The notes: generated from the sequence alone by a model not told the origin. A stretch of 64,000 nucleotides of DNA from Epiperipatus broadwayi (GCA_028023455.1 JAQFVV010012394.1:19300353-19364352); one strand, 5' to 3'; positions 1-13,489 are shown, counted from the first letter of the stretch. Numbers and translations: made by a program.

Positions 1-544
1 TTGTGAATTAAATATTTCCACTGCATTGTTCAAAGAGCAGCTGCATTTAGAACTATTTTTATTACTGATATATACTACCATCAAAAAGAAAGCTAAATTA
101 TAGTTTTATTACTATTAAAAATAAATCATTAAATGGCAGAAATCTATATTGAGCAAGTGACTTAATATAACGTAATATTTTACTGGGTTTGAATCATTGT
201 AAATCAAATTATAATAGGCACTGCCTTCCAGATTGACAAAAATCTGATAAGGAATAATTTGCTATACTAAATTATTTTTTTAATGCATGTATATTCAAAA
301 TTAAATAAAAAATGTTATTTAATTAAATTTTAACTCGTATTAAAATAATAAATTTGACTATCGTGAAAATTTGAAACTCATCCCTTTAATACCTTCGTAA
401 TTTATTAAAAGTTTTCAGAACGACAGTTGCTATATAAAGGGTAATGCATTTGTATTTTGTTTATTTTAGAAATTTACTAATATAAATTAGTTATAAATAT
501 AATAACTACTCTTTCTTATTGCATTGCCAAATGTATACCATACA

Positions 545-638
545 ATACTAAATCATCCATGCAAGTTCTGAAGAAGCTGTAAAAGAGGATGGTAAATATG
601 CATTGTGTAACTAATAAAGTGCATGAATGATTTAGTAT
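545..638. repeat. Small inverted repeat with 19-bp arms
   Basis: Positions 545-563 and 620-638 are reverse complements apart from one base, around a spacer of about 56 bp. It resembles a tiny MITE remnant or a transcribed hairpin. No coding capacity. The rest of 1-1580 is AT-rich DNA in which I see no gene. Confidence 0.55.
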
Positions 639-1581
639 TATATAGTTATAAATATATGATTACAAGCTACTATCCCCTTTTTAATTAAAAAAAAAAGATA
701 TGTCCTTATGTAGAATGGAATCATTGTCATCAGCATACATTTGTAAACATAAAACCATTCCAATTCCAAAAAAAAAATTTGCAATGACTATACAAACCAA
801 GATGGCAGTCTATTATTCTATTATGTGAAATTTTGAAATACTATTTTTTAATTTCTGCAACAAACTTTTTAATAAAATATTTCATGACTATCTAATTGTA
901 GTTCTCTATTGTATTCTATTCCCAGTCACATCTTTCTAATGGAAGCAGTCTTTATTGTACTTTTTTTTAGAGTGTTTAAGATAATCAATGTGTATTAGCT
1001 CAAACTCTGATTCCAGTATTTATGACAATAGTTTTTGAAACTGCTTATAGGTGACTACAAAAATCAGGGGTCAAGATTCAATACAGGTTTGATTAAAAGA
1101 AGAAGAAAAAAAGAATTTCATCTTCATGACTTTTGGATTTGCAGTATGTTGATTGTGCAATCCTTAACAATTTCAGAATGTACTTAATGTATTGAATGTA
1201 ACATCTAAAGATTTAGGTTTAATAATTAATATACACAAAATTCAAGCTTCTTATTAACAAATGGTGGAATAAAAATCTTCAACTTTTAGTATGGATAGTT
1301 ATCAGTTTAAGAATATAAATCATTTTATTAGCTATTTAAGTAAAAAATGGTTAGATGTTAAGGTGCAGAATAGACTCCAATGTCCTGGCTGTTTGTTACT
1401 TTTAACAAATTAAAAGATATTTTATCTCGATATAACTACTATAATTAATATACGGAGCTTTTATTTTTATCTAACTTATTGTATGGAGATGAAACTTGGA
1501 ACTCCTATTAACATTTTATAAAGGCATTAGAAAAATTTTACTTAATGCTGCTACATGCAATTCAAGAAATATAATAGCAAG

Positions 1582-2083
1582 ATCTAGACCAGGGGTGTCC
1601 AACAAGTCGATCGTGATCCACCGGTCGATCGCAAAGCCATTTTTGGTCGATCGCGAGGCTAATCTGCCAAGAGCGGCCAGGTAATGAGTGAAGCAAATTA
1701 AGTCAAGTTTTTTTGTTATTTTTGTTTTTTTTTTCTAATTTTTTTTTCAATTCTAAATAGGTGAAGTCCACTAAGCTGTATTATTATTGAAAATAATATT
1801 TTTAATCTTGATTTAATGTAGCTAATTTGAACTAATAAATATTGTTAATAATTACTCATGTTGCTTTAATTCCCCCAACATGAGTTTTTTGGCTGGTTAA
1901 GTAATTGTTATTTTTTACTAGGTAGATATATAAAAATAGTATGTATTTCACACCTCCCTCCACTTAGACTATGCCTATGACAACAAGTCGATTGCCTATG
2001 ACAATGATAGAGTCGATCGCAACACCTTTTAAAAATAAAAGTAGATCTTATGAACACAAAAGTTGGCCACCCCTGATCTAGAC
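1582..2083. mobile_element. Complete hAT-type MITE with 8-bp target duplication
   Basis: The element runs from 1590 to 2075 (486 bp). It begins CAGGGGTGTCCAAC and ends GTTGGCCACCCCTG, so the terminal inverted repeats match at 13 of 14 positions. It is bounded by an exact 8-bp direct repeat ATCTAGAC at 1582-1589 and 2076-2083, the duplication length of the hAT superfamily. The interior has GATCG-rich subterminal repeats just inside both ends (about 1607-1660 and 1985-2020), plausible transposase-binding sites. It has no transposase, so it is non-autonomous. The short open frame across 1496-1684 is only this element's terminus and is not a gene. Confidence 0.92.
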
Positions 2084-5000
2084 TAATGAATATTCTTTGT
2101 TTTTCTGGATATGTTAGTAGAAAGTTTATAATTGTAAATTCAAACCTTCATTAGATTGAACATGTGAAATGAATGAAATAAGAAATTGTATATGTGTAAT
2201 TTGTTTTATATCATTAAAAAATATGGAGTATACAATATTGGTTTGAATATAGGGTTGCTAATCTAAAAAATAAGCTCCAAAGTATTGGGAATTTTTATGT
2301 GTTGAGAGTGTATTCAATCAAATGTCTTTTAGTTTCTCTTATCTATATATCTCATTAATGTGTGCCTTTAATAGACTATTTCTTTCCATCAGGTTTTCTT
2401 TCCATTATTTTCTTAATCTCTTTTTTTCCCCTTGGCTTGCCAATCATATAACATATCTGACATTCTTTCTGTTTTCATTCATTCTTCTAACATTACCATA
2501 TTATCTTTTTTAATTGATTTGATTTGCTAAATTATTTGCAAATTAATGACATGAAATATTTGATTTTTATAAATACTAATATGAAAGTTAAAATATTAGG
2601 TTGGTACTAGATTGATATAATAGGGGTAATAAAATATTTGTTTTAAAATTATGTTTTGATTCACATATATGTATGAATATGGCAAAGAAAGAAACAATTA
2701 TTGATCTTTTTCATGTGTGTGCATGCTTTTAATGCAACCTACAAAATTTATAGGTTATTAAACCTATATTTTGTTTTATTAGCTGAGCAGTTAATACATT
2801 CCTACAAATTTATCTACTGACAGGTAAACATTTCAATTAAAAAGGGGGGGAAAGGCAATATATCTCTGATTCTGTTTAAGTTAACTCTGTCAAGGAAATC
2901 ATATTTTTTGTTTGGCATTTTGCTGTATTTTTTTAAAGAAAAATATTAAAAAAAGCAAAACAATATATATTTCTTGTTTAGATAAGCATCCCTACTGTTA
3001 ACAAAGTAATTTTAAAACTTTCCAAATTATTATTTGCAAAATGTATACTGTGTTTTATTAACTGAATTGTAGGAGGGAATATATAATACTTTTATACATA
3101 AATATCATTTTAATCAAAAATAATACTTAATTTTAAAGCTGCATATAAATATGCCAACAAATCATGATCTCTGCCTACACATTACCTTTAAGCAGTATTA
3201 ACATTTCTTCTACCCCACATCTATCTTGTGTATGCTTAAATAATCAAGTTCATACAAGATGGAAGAACTGGAGTAAGGGAATTAGTTTGCTACTTTGTGA
3301 AAATTAGAAAATTCTCTTGAGGCTTTTAGTAGTTTATTCACAAATTGTTTCTCTATTTGTTTTAACAATTTGCTGCGTAAGTATTACTGAAGAGTAGATA
3401 TATGTATCTGTAGTTATGAAATGACTATTTCCTGCCATGTAAAATGACTATTGATAATATATATCTTCCCAAAATGAAATTCTAATTCATAGTTTAACAT
3501 GAATTTTTTATATCACTCATATAAAATCAAAGCCTTTTAATTGTATATATTTTTTAATTATAAGCTGCTGTGTTTCCATTATACTTAATGATTATCTTCA
3601 TTCTACAAAATAAAATGATTGTCAATACATTTGAATGTCTTTTAATTTTTTTTTAATAAAATATATGTTTATAAGAAACAAGTGGTAAAGGCAACTGATT
3701 ACAGAAAATTAGTTTGCATATCAATAAAAGTTAAACAACACTGATTTATAACAGATTTAACAAAAAGGATGTTAAGATTAATATTTGTGTGGTTTAATTT
3801 AATGAATGACTAATAAAAATTAAGATGCTAAGATTGTTTATATTAAGACTTAGAAGGTAAGAAATGACAAATTGTAATAAAAGTCAAGTATTATTATTGT
3901 GATCATACTTAGAACAAGATATAGTTTATAATCTATAATAATTTGCCATGTTTTGCATGCACAAAATTTATTGTTGCATCTCATGCTAATATTGCAATGA
4001 CGTGTATTTTAAATTATAAGTTTAAGTGGGCATGTTACATATCAATGTCCTTTTCAACCAAGCTTAATTATAACCAATTGCAAATCTCTTAATCTTTGGC
4101 ACAAAAGTAGTCGTCATTTTTTGGCCAAACAAGAGTTGAACTTTTAAGCTTCTTAAACAGATTGGTTCATGATTACTGATATTTAGAGCTGGCGCAGATG
4201 ATGGAGGAGTTCTTTTGAAACTGATTTTGATTGTCATAGTTTATATTTCAAAATTTCGTGTTTAAATGATCACCTTCACAATATTAAAACTTAGTGTAAT
4301 ATGATTACAGTTGTATATCTTAACAGTTAAAAAAAAATCTATGGGTTTATTCCTTAGGAGAACATTTTGTCAAATAAATAAATGGTTTTCCTGCATTTAA
4401 GAATTTTATAAACTTTTAGAAGGCTATTTTTGTGAACAAAATCATAAATTGAAGTTAGATCAATAAAAATAGAGTCAGATTTTGTTTTGAAAGTCTTTTT
4501 CAATGTGAATTGTTAAAGATAAAACTTGTTAAAAATAAGATCTTGATCTAAGTCTTAGGTGGGAAAACAATATCTTTATTTATTTGCAAGTGTGATCTAT
4601 TTAACAGCTTTTTTTTTTTTTAAAAAAAAAGATTGTTCAAGAAATTAATTGCCTTTATTTTTTTTCATTCACAATCTTTTACAATTCATTCAACAACTGT
4701 TTAATCAATTAATAATATTTAGTTCCCTTTGTTATTTTGTTTATCTTTCTAAACTTCTGATTTCCGTCCCTTTTAATTAACTGTTTTATTATTATCATCA
4801 TCATTATTAGTATTTTAAAAAATAATAAGAAAATTGGATTGTCACGTCAGTTAAAAAATAATTTTAAAAGACATGTTAGAGAGAGAGGCATTAAAATAAA
4901 TTATGCAGAAGAAAATTATTGATTTTAAAGCAGATGATTAAGTTCAGTATTTAATAAAATATAAGATTATAGCAAAAGAATATTAGATTGATTATATTTC

Positions 5001-6998
5001 TTAAATCAGAGATAACAAACTTGTTTTTATTTTATTTACTGTTAATATTTTTAGAATAAACACCAACAATATATTAATTATTACAATTTGATGTCGTAAC
5101 TTTTGACATAACTACTTTAGATAAATATGCCAATGATTATTGCTAATTCTTGATTAAACTAGAGATTATCCCATAACCAGATATAAACTCAATTAAAGAT
5201 TTGATATATCTATTTTTTAATTAAACATAAATATATGGAATAATTCAATTTCTTCATCTTTTATTTTCTCTGCATAATTTTTTTAAAAAAAATATACTCA
5301 AAACTTCTACTTGCATCCCAAATCCTTGAAATATATAAATATCTGAAAGGACAAATGATTCCCAAGAAGCATCACTAGATGGTTTATGGTTAATTCAAAA
5401 CAGACGTTAATCTTCGACTGAAGTTTAAAATTATATCTGGACTGTGAATAAATCCTGGTTTAATAAATGATTAGTGATAATCATTAATCTGAAGTGATTG
5501 ATGTCAAAGCTGTGATTGCAGAAAGCTTGACATTTCTAAATCAAAGTATAATAATTTGGTATTGAGAAGAACTACAAATGATGAAGATAATGTGTAGAAG
5601 ATTATAACAATTAAATTGAAGGTGGTGGTTCAGCATGAAATGCACCTTAGGGATCAATTGCCTTTTTTAGATGTTTATGTATGGGGGAATGAAAGTAATT
5701 TATATATACGTATACAGACATCAACAAAAATTAGCATAGTATTAATTTTTTTTAACATACCCAGTAAACACAGACACACCTTCACTAGAACACAATTATC
5801 TTTATGAATAGAGGCTTCTGGGAAGTATTTACAACACCTGCCATTTTTTATTATTTCATGTTTTGTAGTTCAATTTAAAATAAATATTAATATGGGATTG
5901 TTTTATTTATTGAACATTCTATTTAAAAAATATAATAATTGGAAGACAATGGATAGATAAAGAATAATATTTGTTTTAGCAGAAAAACGACAGTATCAAA
6001 AATTATGAATGAGAAAAAAGCATTTCACATAGACTTCCGTTTTACAATATCCATATATGTACAATACGGTGTAATAAATATATTTTTTAATATGAATAAT
6101 TAAAGTAGTATTTTAACATTTATTTAAAAAGAAAGAGCTTTAGAATTGTAAGTGAATATTTTTTGTTGTTGTTATTAATTAAGTATCAGTGTATCCAAAA
6201 TGTATATTATTTCGTCAGCTGTTGATTTTCTTGAATGATAAAGAAAATTGACTTTTGAAGTACTATTTATACTATATACTTAATATTTCACGAATTTTGG
6301 ACACCATGCAGTAGCATTCATCACACCCTCCCCCAAAGATCTATATATATCTATTTTTTAAAAAAATAAAAGAAATTATATACTAATGATTTTTCACAAT
6401 GGATTTATATTATAAAGTGATTTATAATGGCTGTATAGGAATCCTATTACTATGTCCAAAGACTAATTAATTAGTTTTAATTGATGAAAATAGTACAAAT
6501 TTAAACTTTTTTAAAGCCTGAAAAAAAATGTTATGAACGTAATGTGTATGCTGCATAATGTCTATGTGTGTAAAGATAATTTTATAAATATATTTTTAAG
6601 TTTGTTTTTCTTAAAGTTAATCCAATGTAAGTTGTTTTATTTATTTATTGCTGCAGATAGTAACTGAAAACAACAAAATAAGAAATTAAAGCAAAGAAAA
6701 AGAATTATTAAATAACAAACTGAACAGCAAATTATTTCAGAAAAATATCTGAAAGTGGTATAAATAGAACTGTTTGGCAGAAAAACTAAAGCCAGAAAGA
6801 TAAGGCAGAACTCAAGCTGAGCTTCTATTCATGATTGCTGAACTACAGAGATTATTAATGATGACATTAACTAAATTAACTATGAAGACTATGGTGAAAC
6901 TAGTGCAAGCCAAACTTACAAACTGGGTTAACAATCCATGAGACAAGAACTGCCATGTTGAGATGTGGTCTAGGCATGAGACAAATTAGCATACCACC
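2084..6998. other. AT-rich stretch without a recognisable gene
   Basis: I see no exon, RNA gene or clear element here. There are homopolymer runs (for example 4611-4630), TA-rich tracts and scattered short open frames with biased, low-complexity translations. About 6650-6990 is slightly less AT-rich and could be an old mRNA-derived or repeat fragment, but nothing is recognisable. Confidence 0.6.
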
Positions 6999-7166
6999 AG
7001 AATTTATTGAAACAAGCAAAACTCTCCATACAGTATATGCACAAGCCTTCTGGTATCCATTGATTACTCTGGCTTGCACTGAGTGGCACTACTGTATGGA
7101 GAGTTTTGCCTGTTTTAATAAGTTATGAGCAAGCATAAGAAATCATGTGATGTTTAGAATTTATTG
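6999..7166. mobile_element. F1 foldback element, copy A, with 11-bp flanking duplication
   Basis: F1 elements are inverted repeats with arms starting near CAAAACTCTCCATACAGTA and outer ends near CATCACATGATCAC. In this internally deleted copy the left arm is at about 7015-7036 and its inverted partner at about 7090-7116. The outer sequence ends in GATGTTTA at 7155. An exact 11-bp direct repeat AGAATTTATTG flanks it (6999-7009 and 7156-7166). The variable duplication length across F1 copies argues against a fixed-length DNA transposase. Confidence 0.75.
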
Positions 7167-8903
7167 TTTAGTAATGAATTAAGTTTCAACAATCTTCCAA
7201 ACCTGCAGAAAATACTACTAAATATATCTAACTTGTGGAATATTTTGCCATATAATGTCAATTATAATAATACTTATGAAGAATTATAATAAACTTCAAT
7301 GCACACACCATAATAATTTGCAAGTCAGATTTACGAGGATCATTTTCACAATATGTAAAGAATAACCTCTCTCATACGAAAACTAATGTATTTTTGTAGA
7401 CAAAATGTTATCTACTTTTATCTAGCTTTCAAGCTTGTTACTTAAGAGAGTGAAACTTTAATTAGCAAGCAGTACTTGCTACTTTAGCAATTATTGTTTA
7501 AATATAGGGTTATTAAAATTATTCGAATATAAATTATATCAAACTTACAAGCTGTTTGTATTAAGTTAAATCACTGCTAAATTACTACTAATTAATCTTG
7601 TCAATATTGATACAATTATCATTGATCCATATCTGGCACAACTTTAGTTTGATCAAATATATAATAATAAATATAGTTAGATATATTTAGGAATATAAAC
7701 TTGAATATTATAACATTATACATGCTTCCCAGACCCCTCAAAAAAGATACTTAAATATAAATAGTCATACTATAAAATATCTAATTTATTATCACCATCT
7801 TGCATTCTTAAACTTTATGTATATTATTATTAATTAAGAGTAAAAACTTGTGCTGCAATAATTATTATATTAGTCAATTGCGCATATAGTTCAAATCCTG
7901 AGATACATATAATTTTGGGGATAGTTTGCTAACTCAACTAATCACCAAATATTTGTCAGTATATTCCTATGTAGATATTATTAAGAATATAGTAAAGGGA
8001 ATCACAGGCAATGTAAGTTACTCATCTTAATGTTAATGGTTTAAACATTAAGTAAAATAACTGCCTATGTGGTGCAGTGACTAAAATGATGGGAAGAAAT
8101 CCTGCAGCTTATGTTAATGAGCTCATGTAATTCTATTGAAAGGTATGCAAGAAGTCAGTTACTTTATAATAATATAAAATAATTATAAGACAGTAAGTCA
8201 TATTTCATAGTGATAAATTTCTTGTTCACATCTATTTATAATATTGTTAGGATATGAGAATATCACACACAAAAAATGATAATATAATAAATAGTCTACC
8301 AATTTCATTCATACATAGTCTTTAGCACAGAAAAAGAAAAACTAATAAAATGATTGCCTTTATTTTTGAATTCATATTTATAAGAGTATATTAAATGAAA
8401 TCATTATACTTTGAAATAAAAATAATTTACTTATCCAAGACAATATCAATTATTTAACAACAACAACAAATTTAAAATATATGCAGAAATGCAAAATCTA
8501 TAGCAAATATCCACTTATTATTGAGTCACGGTGACTGCACTTTTGAACTTATCAAATATATTTTTATTTCTGGCTCCTTTTATCTACGGGTTGCCTTTTG
8601 CTTTTTTTAATTTAATACAAAGTATATTATTTTCTTCATTTTATTTTATATACACGTAGAACTAAATTCAAGAATGGAATGTAGGGATCTTATATTCAAA
8701 AATAAATGCAGATTTTATTTTATGGATTTTCATTTTCTGCATACATTTGATTTGTGATAAATGCATTTTTTTTTGTTAATTAATCGATTTTGTTTTGACA
8801 AATTATTTTTATGGCAAAATATATTATTTTCCTAAATTTATTTAATATAAACTTTTGTAGTGAAAATTCAATAAGAAACGGGTTCATTTTATTTTTTATC
8901 AAT

Positions 8904-9328
8904 TAGTTTTTCTTTCAACCACCATATATCACATGATCACCATTTCCTATACTTGCTCATAATTGTTATTAAAACAGGCAAAACTCTCCATACAGTTGTG
9001 CCACTCAGTGCAAGCCAGAGTAATCAAGGGATGCCAGAAGGTTTGTGCATAAAATTCCTGTCTAGTGCCTACTCATCCAATATCCCCAGACTAGTAGAGA
9101 TAAAAGTTGGCTGCTAAAGGGTTGCATTAGATCCTAAGATCTAGATGCAGTGGTCTCAGATCCAAGGCTCTTTACTGACAAAGGTCATAAGCCAGAAACT
9201 AGTCTGGAGATATCGAATGAATAGACACTAGATAGGGATTTAATGCAGAAGTCTTCTGGCATTCATTGATTACTTTGGCTTGCACTGAGTGGCACTACTG
9301 TATGAAGAGTTTTGCCTAGTTTTTCTTT
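8904..9328. mobile_element. F1 foldback element, copy B, longest uninterrupted copy
   Basis: This is the reference F1 copy, 8916-9316. The arms (about 8979-9085 and 9211-9317) are imperfect reverse complements; the centre holds a CTAAGATCTAG palindrome near 9134 and a hammerhead-like motif at 9169-9210. An exact 12-bp direct repeat TAGTTTTTCTTT flanks it at 8904-8915 and 9317-9328. It encodes no protein. Outer sequence at about 8925-8975 matches the tail of copy A in inverse orientation. Confidence 0.8.
9169..9210 (+). ncRNA. Degenerate hammerhead-ribozyme-like motif in F1 copy B
   Basis: Read on the + strand: stem I 5' strand UCUUUA (9169-9174), a core CUGACAA (9175-9181) differing from CUGANGA only at G8, a weak stem II GGU/GCC, then GAAA (9195-9198), and CUAGUC, in which A15.1 to U16.1 form a self-complementary ACUAGU followed by C17. 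Then comes UGGAGA (9205-9210), which pairs with UCUUUA over six positions including two G-U pairs. The cleavage triplet would be the canonical GUC type. The G8 change and the weak stem II suggest this copy is inactive. Confidence 0.4.
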
Positions 9329-10247
9329 TGTTCTATGACAGAGCCTATGTAGCTTTATCAAGCAAGTAAGGCTTTTACTATATTAGCACAAAATATTTAC
9401 AGATTAAAAAACTTAGGAAAGTTCTGTCTTTTAGTAATACCACTATGAAGTAACAACATATTAATAAAATACATTACTACTTCTTCAGATGTTGATTAAA
9501 TACAATTCCAAAAATAAATTTTTATAAAGCATACAATTGAGTTTTATGTAAATGTTACAAAAGTGTGCATACTTTATTATATATATTCACTGATAACTTA
9601 TACTTGCGAATTAGAGTACCAGCCAATGAATTCTATGATAATTTATGCCTACCAGTTAGGGTATAATGCTTAAAGAATCAGCCATCAATTATTCCAATGC
9701 AATTGTTGTTTTTTTTAAAAAAAACACTAATCATATGTTGGTAATGAACTTATAATAAAGAAACCTTTTACTTTTGAATATCAAACAAAAGACCAACTAG
9801 ATTCTAAAGCATGAAATAATCACAATGTAGTTATTTACTTTTAAATATTTTAAAGTTAAGGTAAAATAGTCTAAAGTAAAGAAGAAACTACAAATTATAA
9901 TACCTTATTATTGGAGAGTTCTGATTTGTAGATAGGTCCAGAGAGAAATCATAAAAACAACTTAATTATTTTTTCATTCTGTTCAGTTCTTTGCTAGTGT
10001 TTTTAATTTTAATCCATCCTTTATATCATCTTGTAAAGTCAATCACTTTTGGTCCTTCTATCCACCTTTTATCTCTACTTAACTACAAAACTATGAGAAT
10101 AAAATTGAAAACAATAATATTTTTAATCTAAGTTCAATAGCTTATATAGTCATGTGGGTCTGAACCCAGTTCAGTACCCATACATTTTGGTGTCTTTGGC
10201 TCTTTAACAACCAAAGCCACCACTATCTTATTAGGCAGGATTGGTGT

Positions 10248-10376
10248 TAAACCACATCACATAATCACTATTTCTTATGCTAGCACATTACTATCGTTAA
10301 AACAGGAAAAACTCTCCATACAGTAGTGCCACTCAGTGCCAACCAGAGTAAGAAATAATGATCATGTGATGTTTAG
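10248..10376. mobile_element. F1 foldback element, copy C, truncated
   Basis: Outer sequence CACATCACATAATCAC at about 10253-10268 leads to the shared arm (ACTCTCCATACAGTAGTGCC, about 10311-10330). The copy then jumps to the opposite outer end, ending in GATGTTTAGTA near 10376. Most of the second arm is deleted. I did not find a flanking duplication. Confidence 0.65.
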
Positions 10377-10499
10377 TACTTTGTATCAGTATAGATTCGT
10401 CTTTTGTAGAGTGCATTGTCATCACATATTATTTTTAATTTAATATATCTTAAAAAAAAATTTATAAACCTTTTCCAGTGCTAATCTATTACTTTATTT

Positions 10500-12360
10500 A
10501 CATGAGTTCCAGATCAAAGATCAATAATTTAAAATAGGTAAAACCAATGTATGAAACAAATACGCATATATATTTCTCTTAAACATTTTACAGTTTCTGA
10601 GAATTAAACCCATTATTTTATAACTTTTTGTAATACTATTTTGAATATTATTATTAAATATTCCATTATAATTAAAAATAATACCTAAATCTTTATGATA
10701 TTCTTTTTTTGAAATATTTTTTGAGTTTAGAGTATAATTGAACATACTTGTAGACATTTTTTTAGAAAACGATATGACACAACATTTTTTAATATTAATT
10801 TCCATATAGTTTTTTACACACCAATCCTGAAATCTTTTGATATCACACTGCAAAATCTTCTGATCATCAAAATTATTAATAGTTTTATACAGTTTAATAT
10901 CATCTGTAAAGCAAAGAATGTCAGAACCACTTACACACTGCTCTATATACATAGAATAAACTGAAAAAAGTAGTAGTCCAAGTATACTTCCTTGAGGCAC
11001 TCCAGCATTATTAAAATGTGTAGTTTTGCAGACCCAAAAGATACAAAATTAGATCTACTTGAGACAAAAGATACAAACCACTGCAGATGTTCACAAATGA
11101 TAACCAATAGTGTCCAACTTACTAATCAATCTAGAGTGATTTACTCAGTCAAATGCTTTGCTTAAATCAAAATAAATCATATCTAGCTGTAATCTGTTAT
11201 CAATTGCATTTGTAATAGCATCTTGAATATGTATCAAATTAGTCTCAACAGATCTACCTGGAATAAAACCATATGTTTTAGATAAGGATTTACATACTTT
11301 ATCTATTATCTTATTATATACACATTTTTCAATGATTTTTCCAGCTATACATAATAATGGTCTATGATTACCAACATTTTATTTGACTTTTGGTATTGGT
11401 ATAACTTTTGCAACTTTCAAGGAATCAGGGAAAATGCTGTAAAAAGATATTAAAAATATAAAGCACTGGAACTAACAGTTATGCACATCTTTTATAAATA
11501 AAAACAGATAACATATATTCAAAACGTTTTTTATTTTTAAGCTGTTTTATATATAAGATTTAACTATATATGATTTAGATAGCACATTTCCCCCTGTACA
11601 TGATGAGAAGTAGTTGGCAAAATCATCAGCTGTTAGACTCCCACTGTCAATTGACATTTTATTTTTTACACCAGAATGCTTTTTACTGAATGACCAAAAG
11701 TAATTTGAATTGCAATTTATGTTGACCTCTAGTTCCTCAATATATCTTTTGAAATCATTTTTTTCTACGATTTTAATACTTATATAAGGCTAAAACCTTT
11801 GTACATGCACCTTGAGTCCTTAATTTTAGTAAGAGAGATTTCTACAAATCATAACGCGAGATTCGACTTTATAAAGATAAGAGGGACCCGCTTATCTCTA
11901 ACCTATTTTTCTTAATTATATAGGCAAATGTAAAGCATTTTGATTTGGGAGCATGAAGCTAATAAATTCTTCATTGATTAAGTCCACTATTTCTATTAAA
12001 CATTAACCTTCCCGAAATCTTTCGATTTACAATGAGTCAATATTCAGATATTAAATATTATTGACCCTGATCTCTTAAACAACTTATGATGCTTATGTTT
12101 TCTTTTGTAAATACAAATCAATTTCTTAGAGAACCAAGGAAGATATTTTTTAGATGATTCGTAGCATAATGGTATTTTATTATTTAAAATTTTTTGCATA
12201 ATTTTTTGAAACAGATCTACTGCCTCATTTACATTTGGGGAACAATATATTTGGTCCCAATTAGCATACTTGATGTCATAATATAAATTATAATAATCAC
12301 CAAATTTATAATTTCTATTTAAAGTTATCAAACTATTACTTAATGATAAGTGTTTAATGA
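10500..12360 (-). pseudogene. Decayed Jockey/CR1-type LINE, linker and reverse transcriptase
   Basis: A non-LTR retrotransposon relic on the minus strand, missing its endonuclease. From 12360 downward the broken frames read a pre-RT linker (NWDQIYCSPNVNEAVDLFQK). They continue with RT landmarks: KVAKVIPIPKVK, GFIPGRSVETNLIHIQDA, IYFDLSKAFD (motif A, about 11170), PQGSILG (motif B, about 10985) and a catalytic FTDD in place of the usual Y/FADD at about 10903. The C-terminal thumb ends near LPILNY at 10521. There are several stops and frameshifts, and a foreign-looking segment at about 11780-12050 interrupts the linker. It is dead. The family assignment rests on the PQGS and YFDLSKAFD motifs, characteristic of Jockey/CR1-like RTs. 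Confidence 0.82.
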
Positions 12361-12361
12361 T

Positions 12362-12409
12362 TAATAATAATAATAATAACAACAACAATAATAATAACAA
12401 CAACAACAC
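12362..12409. repeat. AAT/AAC trinucleotide microsatellite at the LINE 5' end
   Basis: A mixed AAT and AAC run of about 48 bp abuts the 5'-truncated edge of the minus-strand LINE. Read on the minus strand it encodes a run of leucines, so the long leucine-starting frame here is not a real N-terminus. Confidence 0.85.
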
Positions 12410-13375
12410 ATTTTATCGTTACACTTATTGTTATCATTTTAAAAATATTTAAAATTTATTCTATATACATGACTTTTAATATTTTGTTATACATAATAAA
12501 GAAAAATATTTGCATAAAAGCAATGCCTGTAATCTGAGACATGAGATTTACAATATATATATATAATGATTAAAATATTTTAATGGGTATATAGATGTAA
12601 ATATTCAAAGTATGATGAAAATGTTCAAATATTACAAACAACAAATTAAAACCGGCATTACAAACTTAAAGCATATTTAGTATTAGTTTGCAATGTTGGC
12701 TTTAATTAATTGATGCTTGAATTATATCATATTTGAAGTTTATCTAGAAAAACATATACATGTTAATTTGTGAAAATAGTTATTAAATGGTGACATTTCC
12801 AGTTTTCATATGGATAATTATGTCTGTCTTACACCTTTAGATGATATCGTTTTAGTTTTCCATGCCAGTTTTAATTGGTGATTTATTTGGTTAAATTAAA
12901 GCTAAAATTTATTTAGAAAAATGTATAGAATTTCCTATTATACTTTTAATATTTATATATACACATTTATATATATATATATCTAAAATAAATACTGAAT
13001 CATACGATATAATGTCTGTAAAAAGAACATGATAAAATGCCAAATTATTTCTTTTCCAAGAAAAGGGATCCTATTCTTTTAGTTATTAGATTTTATATAT
13101 AATAAACAAAAATTAAATTATATTTCAAATATTCATAAGTTTTGGTATTATTTTATTTTCCAAGGTAAGACCACTAAATATTCATTTTTAATAATCTTGG
13201 AATAATTAAACATGAAGAAATTATAACCCAGTTAATTTCATTCTTGAAGTTGTTGGTATCTGAATTTATTCTATAAAGTATTTAGTACCTAGCAGGAGAG
13301 GAATTTCTTAACAATTTTGAGACTTTACTACACTGCTCTTGTGCAGATTATTGGTTCAGTTTTTTTTTATATGTC

Positions 13376-13452
13376 AAATGTGTTGACCAGGAAGCGAACC
13401 CAGGCCAGCTGCTTTGAAAGCAGTTATGCTAACCACTAGGCCACCAATGCTT
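13376..13452 (-). repeat. tRNA-derived SINE head (family S1)
   Basis: On the minus strand there is an A box, TGGCCTAGTGG (13443-13433), an anticodon-like hairpin CTGC-TTTCAAA-GCAG, and a B box, GGTTCGCTTCC (13400-13390), about 32 bp downstream of the A box. These are the internal Pol III promoter elements of a tRNA. The T stem and acceptor do not pair properly, so this is a tRNA-derived SINE or tRNA pseudogene rather than a functional tRNA. A T-rich run follows at 13361-13368. Confidence 0.7.
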
Positions 13453-13489
13453 GACTTTATTGGTTTAGTTATATTTCATCCTAAGTTAT

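Noticed and set aside
13376-13452. Functional tRNA gene
   Set aside because: A and B boxes are present but the acceptor and T stems do not pair, so a SINE or pseudo-tRNA is more likely.
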